64,000 bases of DNA from Brachypterus glaber (lineage: Eukaryota > Arthropoda > Insecta > Coleoptera > Kateretidae). The notes below the pieces were generated by a model. That model was not told where the DNA came from. It ran no database searches and saw nothing but the letters and a program-made list of their open reading frames with translations. The number at the start of each line of letters is the position of its first letter. Position 1 is the first letter of the stretch. The translations under genes were made by a program, and so were the position numbers. This document shows positions 23,099 to 34,000 of this stretch, piece by piece. The stretch covers positions 32,615,667-32,679,666 of the forward strand of contig OY294051.1 in NCBI GenBank assembly GCA_958510825.1. Reading direction: 5' to 3'.

Positions 23099-23557
23099 GT
23101 AAAATGTTACTCGATTTTAGACAGATTGTTTTTAGTTAGGATATCACATTTTGGCGACTATCATGTGCAACAGTTTTAAAAAGTTGCTTAAGATAAGGGG
23201 CCTTTCTAATCTCTGACATCTAATGTCTCTACTTTAGGCTGGTTAAATATTTTTAAACATTCAACTTTTAAGAGATCAAAACTCAAAATTGTAATAAACA
23301 TGTGATATTTAGAAAAAAATGTGATGGTGATTTGCTTTTTGGACTTTTCCTGGGTGGACTCGGTAGCCTAAGCCAACAAAGACCTTTTAATAAATTACTG
23401 GACCACCCTTTTATTTTGTACTCAAAGAGCATTTAAAAAAATATAATAACTACATGGGTTTAACAGATTATTTTTTGTCCAAAAAATCGTTTAGGTATCT
23501 CTATTTTAACGAAAAACTAAAATAAGTGAAAGTTTTCAGTTGGGAGAAAATCGAGCC

Positions 23558-23811
23558 CAACAAACTAACAACTCTTCTATCTAGAATACGCATACCGTTA
23601 ATATAAAGTATCGCCAACATCTCGGTTTGTTTGTAAACAAATAGTAGGTATATTCAGGCCTGAACAATAAAAATTACCAGTAACTGTTATTGTAGTCTCT
23701 GTTAGAAGAAAGCTCTGTGAGTAAGACAGACTAATATATATGTTGGCTAATTTTTTTTCAGTTTTTACAAATGAAATGCCTATTCTAGAGAGAAGAGTTA
23801 TTAGTTCGTTA
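23558..23811. mobile_element. 250-bp MITE, copy 1, with 8-bp target duplication
   Basis: Terminal inverted repeats CAACAAACTAACAACTCTTC and the complement of GAAGAGTTATTAGTTCGTTA. The flanking octamer ATCGAGCC is present at 23550-23557 and 23812-23819. A second copy lies at 61412-61662. The 8-bp duplication and CA start fit hAT. Confidence 0.85.
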
Positions 23812-23819
23812 ATCGAGCC

Positions 23820-24826
23820 TGACAGTAACTAGGCCCTTGCCCCCTATAAACAGTAAAATAATGGAGAAAAAGGCAATTATTTAGAAAAAACATATAAAAA
23901 TATTCGGCCCTTCTGAATTCCTGGGCCCGAGGCAATACCCCTGCCCCCTATTTCCACAACCCTGGTTTTAAATTCAATATAATCAGGTAAGATTTAAATA
24001 TCTCCAGTTTTAAGGAGTGGAACAAAATGGGAGGGGTCACAAACGGTTGCAAATATTCCCGAAACATAATTACCAGAATTTTAAAAGAAAATTGTAAAAT
24101 TTTCCGAATTTTCTACCTTAATTTTAAAATAACATGGTTATACATATATACATATTGGTATGGTGGCTTTCGCACAAAGTGTTAAAAATTTTAAATACTC
24201 AAAAAATAAGTATAACTGTATCGAGAGCGTACAAATTGGTGGCGCCATCTAATGTTTGCACAAACGTACTACACATTAGATGTTGGCAGTAAAATAATCG
24301 GTGAATTTTATAATTTAATCTTAATATAACTTTCTTATTTTACAGTGCAATTAATAACTCAAAAGTTGAATTTTAAACAATAACCAACCCTACACGTCAT
24401 TTCTTTTTCTGTATAACTGTGACAATTAATGCACTAATTTCCTTCATATTTTTCTCTACAAAAAATCGTTCCAATATATTTAAAAATGTATTGGTTTGTA
24501 TATATATATAATTATTGCTTTATTTTAAGTTTCACTCTATATAATGTAAATGACTAAAAATTACGTGATAATATCATAATTAAATATATTGGTCAAAATC
24601 GCATAGTCTAAATTCATTTTACATATTTTTGGTTTAAAAATCTTACATATTTAGGATTATTTAAAACTTTATCTAGAGAAAAGTATTTTTTTCTGGTAGA
24701 ATAGCTCACTAACAAAAAAAAAACCTTTATTCTATTACGGTACAGTAAATTTTGCCTGTTTAAGGCGTGCACAATATAAACCCCGCCTACACCTTTAAAT
24801 CAGTACCACCCTCTCGTGCATTTTTC
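23820..24826. other. AT-rich intergenic DNA
   Basis: 23830-23960 has CCC/GGG-rich pieces (GGCCCTTGCCCCCTA; GGGCCCGAGGCAATA) that look like a decayed repeat end. For the remainder I see neither a gene nor a clear repeat. Confidence 0.4.
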
Positions 24827-25951
24827 TACAGGGTTATTAAGAAATAGTGTCATTAATTTTAAGGGGTGATTCTACATAGGAAAATATGAAAAAAAAGTTC
24901 CTATAAACAAGTCTAAACATGCTTTGTAAGGGAGCTGAGCCCATTTGAAAGTGGCTAAAAAATTCTGTTTTTATTTAATAACTTGGGAACCCTTTGAGAT
25001 ATAGCAACGAGGTTTTGCATGTGAGCTAATTCTAATGAGGCCCATCTTTATAAGTGTTTTTTATTATGTACGTATTTTAACCAGTGGCGTGCGAAACGGG
25101 GGAGCCTTAGGTACTCTTGTAATACTGTATGCCACAGTATTACAAGAGTACCTTTTTTATGTATTTTGACCTGACGAATGTCTGTAGCATTAACCGTTTT
25201 CGAGAAAAATTCATTTGAACGTAAAATTTCACGTTTTGAGGACGGGAAATTAAATACTAAAATGCTGAAAACCCAAATTTCAATAATGAAAAAAAAACAA
25301 CAAAAACTAAAAAAAAACTTAATATACATGCAGGTCGGAAAACTGCTTTTAAAGCTACTATGGCCCTTTAAAAATGGTGCATTTTTGGGAGACCATAGCG
25401 TAGAATTCATTTTTGGAAGTACGTTTATGTAAGGTTTTTTTCTTATTTTTTGATGTACGTTCATCCGGCATCATTAAAATTATGGTTTTTAATATTTAAG
25501 TGTTTAATTTTTCGTCCTCGAACCGTGAAATTTCACCTTGACATTATTTTTTCTCCAAAAAGGTTAATCCTACAGTATTACAACAAGAGCACCTTTTTAT
25601 GTATTTTGTCCTGAGGAATCATGTTCCAATAATAAACTTAAAAGACAGTTACAGATGGAACAAAAAACTGATAATTTCCCCCCATTTCGCACACCCCTGG
25701 TTAAAATAAGTACATGAAAATAACATACAAAGATGGGACTTATTAAGATTAGTTCACATTTAAAACCTCGTCGCTTTGCTCAAAGAGTTCCTGAGTTATT
25801 AAATAAAAACCGATTTTTGACCCACTTTTAAAGGGGTTTAGTTCCCTTTCGACGCAATTTTAGACATATGTTTATAGGAACCTTTTTTCATATTTTCCTT
25901 TTGTAGAATCAACCCTTAAAATTAAGGACCCTATTTATGAATAACCCTTTA
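24827..25951. mobile_element. Foldback element, copy 3, diverged
   Basis: Same architecture and internal sequence as 11176-12344 (for example CCGTTTTCGAGAAAAATTCA and CGCACACCCCTGGTT), with diverged ends TACAGGGTTATTAAG and ATGAATAACCCTTTA. Long frames on both strands here come from the arms and are not genes. Confidence 0.75.
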
Positions 25952-26774
25952 TGTTGATAAACTAATGTACCCTGTTTGTGATTGATTTAAAATGAATTTA
26001 GACTTTTATAAAATAAATTTATAGCTAAGTTTTATTTTTTTGCGGTTTTTCATTTAATTACAAAATGGACTGATTCAGTATTACCACTACAACGTAAATA
26101 TTGTATATTACACCATATTCGAAAAAAAATCTAATTAATTTTATCTAAAATCTTAAAAAAAAATCAGATTTGTTTTAAATTGAACATCCCTTTACGTAAT
26201 TAACCGAAAAATGATTGTTTTTGTGTGTCCAAAATATAATTATCAAGTAAAAACACAGCGCGTTTTAATTAAGATGTTATTTAAAATACAAAACTGAGTT
26301 TTTTTCTTAAAAATATACATTACCTAAAACATAAAACTCAAAATTAAAACAGGGGTAATCAGGGTTAAATGAGATTAAATGCAAAATATTAACCCAAATT
26401 TAATACAGGTTTTAACTAAACGCCTGAGATGTCTGACTTTTAAAACCACAGAAATATTTTTATAATAATACAGTCAAAAAAATATATCCAAAAAATTTCG
26501 CGATTTTTTCTTCATATATTTTTTTGACAAATAATAAATTTTAAAGAAAACCCACATAACAAAACTACTACATATTATTATTATTATTTTGAGCAACTTT
26601 TAAATTTTTTATACACTAATGATTGAGTTTAAAATTTTAAAGTGCTTAAAATGTGCAAAAAAGTGCTTTAAATTTAGTGTTATTTAGGTTTTCTTTAGTT
26701 GATAGGTGGAAGGGATTTAATTCAAAAAGTACTACACCTACTATTTAATATTTTCAGACTAATATACTAGACTA
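25952..26774. other. AT-rich intergenic DNA, no gene seen
   Basis: No open frame with coding character and no clear repeat boundary; scattered A and T runs only. Confidence 0.4.
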
Positions 26775-27442
26775 AGAGCTGGTGACCATTTTTAGTTCAT
26801 TATTTGCTCCCAGCTGTGTTTTATATATGTCTTAAAGTACATTCAAATTAGGCTACTTGCAAATCGCCAGGTCCTGTATCGGGTTACTTTGGATGCTAGA
26901 AGCCTCGAAAAGGTGGTGAAATGGGGTCCCCGAAAAATATATTTTTAACTTACCGAGTCAAACACATTACATTTATCACATTTAGATTAGTCTATTTCCA
27001 CAGTTTTACACAATTATTCACTAGGCTAAGAGTCAAAAAAAGGCTTTAAAAACTTTATCTGACATATGTCAACACTAAAAACTCTCTTTAATTTTCATTT
27101 AATCAAAATTTCATTTCATAAATTCTCATTTCTTTAAAAAATTAGGTATCACATATTTTAAAGGCACTTTTTAAAGACTGTTCACACCCCTTGGGCCCAG
27201 AATTATTGTGTATAACTATGAAAATAACTTAATCTGAATGTATTAAATGAAATGTATATGACACGGCAAGTTAAAAATAGATTTTTTGGTAGCTTATTGC
27301 CATAGCGTTTGGAGCTTCTAGCACCCAAAGGAACCGGATCCGGAGTCTAGCAATTTGAAAATAGCTTAATTTAAATGTACTTTAAGACATATATAAAATA
27401 TAGCCGGAAGCAAATAATGAAATAAAAATGGTAACCAGCTCT
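26775..27442. mobile_element. Foldback element with AGAGCTGGTGACCAT ends
   Basis: Left AGAGCTGGTGACCATTTTTA pairs with right AAAATGGTAACCAGCTCT. Arms extend at least 150 bp (CTTAAAGTACATTCAAATTA against AATTTAAATGTACTTTAAG, including a GGATCCGG-like core). A terminal fragment, GCGAGCTGGTGACCATTTAT, recurs at 59298. Confidence 0.75.
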
Positions 27443-27938
27443 CCGACTATACCGGATGTTTTTATTAAGTGGGGAAATTTTCTAGCAGGTCACTAAACAT
27501 TTTTTCTACAGCTCACTATACGATTATTATCTGTATCAATTTGCCTCAAAACCCTTCATGTAATGTAAAAATTACCTTTTTCGGCGACCAAATGTTAAAG
27601 TATGTTCTTTTGGTACCTGTTTCTGTCAATATGTAACCTGTACCAAAAGTAAACTAATTCAGTTTTTGGATCCCAATTCTGAAAAAATCGAGAACCCCAT
27701 CCTGAAATTTTAAAATGTACTTAATAATTCTATATTAATATTTTTTTTCCAAAATGTATACTATATCTTTTTAGTTTTTATAATGTTTGATATTTATTTG
27801 GAATTTGTGGGATTCTGAAATTTCTGGATTAGAAACCCATTAAATGGGTAAATTTTGTAAGTATATTTAGGCAACTTCATGTTCATTAATTTGTGACAGA
27901 ATTAACATAACCTCAAAATCAAAGATCAGATAATCGCC

Positions 27939-27948
27939 TTTATTTATT
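27939..27948 (-). promoter_or_regulatory. Mkk4: Poly(A) signal of Mkk4
   Basis: Two overlapping AATAAA hexamers read on the minus strand (AATAAATAAA), 83 bases past the Mkk4 stop codon. Confidence 0.6.
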
Positions 27949-28030
27949 GTGGTCGTCAAAAAAATATTGCGTGCACCACGGCCGAAACCATTTCCTTCGA
28001 TCCTTGGCACAAAAAATAACTATTTCAATA

Positions 28031-31000
28031 TTATTGCATGTTTGTGGTAAATGCGCTGATGCCGTTGTTTGCCATTTCGTCCATGATTCGGGAAACGTAC
28101 GCGGCAACGTCGACTTCATCGTCATTTTGGGCTTTTATGATGAATGGATCTTGAAGTAGTTTGTTGTATTTTGGTCTGGCGTGTTCATCTTTGATTAAAC
28201 TGTAAATTTACGATAAAAACCAGCTGTAACAAATTATCCGTATCCGGGATACCATCTTATAGTATATTCCATAAAGTGTACGGAAAGTAGCTTATTTCGC
28301 ATGAGCGAAACGTCGCGAATGCAAGAAACATATTTTCCGGCAAGTTATGTACACTATTACGTCCGCAACAAATTATTTAAAATAAATATTATTTTTTGTA
28401 AAGATAAACAAAATTATCATTATGTAAAATTATTAGATTGGATAAAATTAAGTAACTATTAAAAAAATTCCACTACTTCACTGAAAAATAAATAATTTAG
28501 CTGCAGTTTCGCTAAAATTCCCGAATTTGTATGCGTCAACCTTAATAAATAAATTTAAGTTTACCTTGGTCTCTTTCGTTTGTTTTCTTAGATTAGACAG
28601 TTAAGATTAGGTTTTGTTCATTTAAAATTTTGTTATCAGGTTAAAACCATTTATAATTCAGAATTTTTGTAAGTAATAAAAAAGTTGAAAAGTGGAAAAG
28701 ATATATATCCAGATACATTAAAAAGTGATGGAAAAACGTCTAATAAAATGGTAACTATTTGGTAAAAAATAAATCATGATAGCTTTGCTTATCCATACAT
28801 GTATGATATATGAAATATAATACTTTAATACTATCTAAACCATGTTAAATTTATCGTTTTCATAGATAAGTAAATGTACTTACCAAGTATTTACAAATCT
28901 GACAAACTCATACGTGAATGTATTAGCGTTGTCATTTTCCGACAAACGTGGCGGGTCTCCATTGACCACTTGATGTAGCTGGTCAAAAACGCTCGACCAT
29001 CTTGGATACGGGAACCGGCCTGTCGCCACTTCCATGAGGGTGATTCCGAGCGACCAGACGTCACTACGTACGTCATAGCCTTTTGCTGTCTGGGGATCTA
29101 TCCTCTCGGGCTAAAAAAGAAAGCAAAAACTTACGCCTGTGTACATGCAAGAATATTTCTTGCAAAAAGTAGCGATGTTTTTATTTATGTTAACCATATT
29201 TGATGTGACGCATTAGACAATGGTCCTGAAACGTTTAGTGAAATAATTTTTTAAATCGTACATTTTAAAGTAGTCATAGAAAAAATATATTTACCGCCAT
29301 GTAAGGTCTGCATCCGGCATCTTTGGTCTTAGCAATACTATCCACAAGCTGTCCAGAAATCCCGAAATCACAAAGTTTGATGTTGCCACCTTTATCGAGC
29401 AAAATATTACTAGGTTTCACGTCTCTGTGTATGATTTTCAGCTCTTCTTTCAGATAATTCAACGCTTTTACCGTTGCTAGTGCTATTTTTCCTAAAATAT
29501 TTTCCGGGATACGTTCTTTTAATTTTTCGTAGATAAATTTGTAAAATTTGTCTAAGGACGTGTCCATCACTTCCATGCAGATCCAGCAGTCTCCCTGAAA
29601 AAAAGTTAAATTTTATCAAAAAGTTTTTTTTTTCGGATATTCGTACAAAATAATATCGCGATATCGTTTTTTTTTAACCTATTGTTTATTTGCAAAAGGA
29701 ACAAATATTCTGTTACCGTCTCTACATCCAATAGTATATTTAAATACTAGTTTCATAATAGACGTTTTTGGCGCACGCGTCCAATTGGCCAAGTTTAATG
29801 AACAAGTGCGCCAATAGTATAATAAAACTAGAATTTTAAAAACAATAGAATTATGGTTCTCAAAGGTTTTGTCTGGTCTTCTGGGTATGATTTTGCATTT
29901 TCTTAGATTAAGTCTTTTTTAATGTCTGCTCCCGTAATGTGTTGTCCAAATTTTGAAAAGCCGTTTTTCATACAAACGTTGCATCCGTTTGTATGAAAAA
30001 CTGTGTCCTTACTCAGAGAGAGGAAAATGCAGAAAAATTAATGTTAATTATTAGTCTGCTTTGAAATTTAGTACTACTTTTGCTTAGCTGTAGTATGGGA
30101 AAAAAATCGCCCTTACGTTGAAGGAACTCATTTTACGGTTATAACGGACCATTTTTCTCTTAAATGGCTAAATAGTTTAAAAGATACTTGTGGTAGATTA
30201 GCACTTTGGAGCGTTCAACTTCAACAATACTCGTATAATGTGGTACACAAGGAAAGGACAATGTTGTTCCAGATACCCTTTCTCGTGCAGTTCCGGTTAT
30301 TGATGTTGGTGATAGTAAGTTTTATAATATTATTGATTCTTGGTATGTTAAAATGTGTGATAATATATTAAAAAATCCTTTGAATTTTCCGTTTTGGTGT
30401 GTTGAGGATGGTACACTTTTTAAGAAGGTAAAAAGTTAGTTTCCTGGTTTGCAGGGAGATCAATATAGGTGGAATTTGGTAGTACCCAAGAACCATCACA
30501 TTATCTCTGAGAACCATGTATACTATTTATGCATTTGGGGAAATTCTGATTTTTTGTAAATCAAAAAAGGTAGTTCAAATGTACCCACCTCTTTAAACAA
30601 AGCCCCATAAAATTGTACAATGTATTTGCACTCGTTGCTTTTCATAACAACATCCAAATCCATCAAAAGTTGTTTCTGTTCTTTTTCATCGACAGTGGAT
30701 CGAATTCTTTTTACAGCTATCACAGTGTTGGATAATCGGTGTACCTGCAAAAAAAATAAGCGATAATTTCCCCCATAAAATACAGAGCAATCAGAATTAA
30801 AGATTTTTTTTAAACCGACCAATTAACAACGTTTACCAGCGATTAAACAGAAGATAGAATTTGATAAAATTTAACACCAAAGCTTTAACTAATTTTTTCA
30901 GTAAAGTTTGTTTATTTAGGAAATATTCTTAATATGAATCCCTCGTTATAAATTTTGCCACCTAAACTACGGGTATATCGGTTGCTGTATTTTTTGAAAT

Positions 31001-34000
31001 TTTTTTCTTTAAAGCAAGTATTTAAGACTCAATAGTTCAAGATAACTTGAATCATTAAGTCTCAAACATTTTCTAAACAAAAATTTGCGAAAAAACTACT
31101 TTCGGAAAAATTTAAAAGTCTTGGTATACCGGTATACCTATGATTATTTTCCTATAGACCAAGCATAATTAGGGTTTTTTTTAACTGACCAATTGTAAAC
31201 ATTTAACATCGATTGAACCGGAGTTAGTTTTTGCTAAAATTCTACAGTCATTAGACCATCATTATTTAATTTTGAAAGTTAATATTTGTAATTCTTTATT
31301 TCTAAGTAAAAATTTCAGAAAAGCTACCTGTAGTTAAAAAAAAATCATAAGCCTCAGGATATAAGTACACAATGTATAACATACATACCATTTTATTTAC
31401 CGTACCAAATCCACCTCTGCCAATTTCACCCAAATCTTGCAGGTCTTCCGACGTAAAATCGTACACATCGTTACCGAACTTTAGTTTACCTGTCGAGTGC
31501 ATAGTCTGACAGATTTTGAACTTCGATTCCCTGAAAACAGTCTAAATTAAAAACAGTTAAAGATTTAGATTTTAAACTGGATACTATTAGTAAAAAATGG
31601 GGTTGGATATTAAAATATTAATACCTCAGATTAGACAGATAATAAAAAAATTTACACCTTAAAAATCATATTGGGCTAACTGGTAAACCAATTTATTTAT
31701 TTTTGTTAATGTTGACATTTATACGATTATTGAAATTTATACGATTGGTTGATATCAATAACTTATAGATTATTCCCAAACAACAATTTACGTAAAACCA
31801 ATAAAAACCAAATGCTTTCATTTGTTAATGTAAAATAATAATAAATGAGCTTTTTAATCACCATATCAAAAAACCTAACAAATATAAGTAATTTTTGTTA
31901 TTAATCATGCTATGAAAAAAAAAAAACTAAACAAAAACGCTAAAATTCAATATTACTAGTTTACAAGTATTTTTTGTGCTGAATCCATTTACAGTTAATT
32001 CACGACATGAGCTTTATGCCATAAAAGGCCGAAACTTTATGCATAAAGGGCCTAAAGTATCAATTTAAGTAGTCGTCATTCCATAGTAAGCAAAAAATCT
32101 CGAATGACTCAAATTAGCTATTATGACAGATTCTGTGCGTGTCCCTAAAGCACTGAATAGGCAGGTTTGTTAGACTAGGTAGTTTCCTGTAAAAGTCCTC
32201 AATCTACCCACCTACCCTAATAAATTTTGATAAAAAACATGTTTTTAAGATGAAGTGGGATGGACTATTGTTTCTGCGCATTCATGGTTCAACATTAGAT
32301 ATTGTCCCAGCTCTAGCTGTCATTTTTAACATGGAACTGCAACTCAATGGACCAAAAAAAGTTGAAATTTGTAAACTAGTGTAATCCAAACAAAAACAAA
32401 TCCTTCGATAAAACACATACACAAACCATTAAATTTAAATGTTTAATATTACCTTGGCTTAACTCTTTCAGCTGGTGCAAAACTGCGAATATTAAAATAA
32501 ATAAAATTTTCTATAAAATCAATAAAGTAAAAAACAAAATATAATTATATTATGAATGCTTTTATATTTTTCTTGTATGCAATATTAAAATAAATATCGA
32601 CTTATACTGTTCACTGATAAAATTAACTATAAGAGATTCATTTTGTATGTATGTACCAAATTAACCCAGCCTACCCTAAAGTAAAACTATTTTTTATATA
32701 TTATTTATTTAACCAAAATTTTTTTGATTATATATTATATTATATAGGACATAAAAATAAGTAGAAATTATGACAAAGGTAACGTTCAAGTATTTCGTAA
32801 CGCAAATTTTGATCATTTTGGACCCCCACCTCCCCCCCCCCCTGTAACGCTATTTTCCTATACCATTAACATGAGCGTAACACTCCAAAATGACCCCCAT
32901 CCCCCTAGGAGCCTTACGTAATACTTGAACGTTCCCAAACCTACAAAAATTTACTTTTGTTCCAGACAATGTTTCTTTGTTTAATATTTTTTTGACGTTT
33001 AAAAAAAAATCACGAAAATAAATGTTGTCACAAGGTTAATACACATTTTAATTACCGTCAAGTGGGTTGACTTCGGACGGTGTGGGTGACTTCGGACACT
33101 TTTTGGCAAAACGTGTGCTTAAGTTGTGGGGTTCAATTCCATAAATTGTGCACACAACCCCATAACTTGTGCATACGTGCTTTGGCTCAGAGGTTTTACG
33201 AAAAAGTGTCCGAAGTCACCCACACCGTCCGAAGTCATATCACTTGACGGTACTATTTTAGTAAAATAGTAATAGGTTTTTACTTAAAATAATTTAACAC
33301 ACGTGAAAATGTAAATGGCTGACTGATGTGCATAGCGACAAGTTACAACATGCCACTTTTAGTCTGAATAAAACATGCCATTTTGTCTTTAAACGTGTAA
33401 AACAATTATCCTGAGGTACAGAGGGCAAAAAAACAGAAGAGATAAAAAGACACTCTTGTGTCATATACAGGGTGGTCCAGTTTATCGAAAAATAAAGTTA
33501 GTTTGTCAAATAAAACATAGTCTAATTTTTCTTCCTTTTTGATGTACAGGGTGTTAAAGAAAATAAAGTATTTTAAATAATCGTAAATAATTTGCTATAA
33601 TTCAATAATAAAAAAAAGCCAGGCCTTCAGAAATTTTACATAGATTTTTTTTGTATTCTCTATTAAATAGTGTTGTAATTATTTTATTTAGAATCCAGAG
33701 GCGTGCGTACAGATTTCCTCGAAAATACTTTATTTAATAAAACGTACGCCAATGATTTTGTTTAGAACAAATAAAGAGAGGATTTTTCATTCAATTTAGA
33801 AACTTTTTTGTATCTTACAATTTTTTGATAACAACTCTAAACAAAAAAAAAACATTAAGAAGCCAATTACTGAATTTATGAATAAAAAATAAAAAAATAC
33901 TCCACTGAGTTTAAAATAAATTTATTTTACGGAAGGCCGTAGAAACTTGAAATTTGGTATGGAGGGGTACAATGAAAAACAAAAATCAATTAAACCAAAA

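Noticed and set aside
25048..25464. Open frames of 84-138 codons on both strands
   Set aside because: They lie in the arms of a foldback element, are mirrored in the other copies and have no conserved domain.
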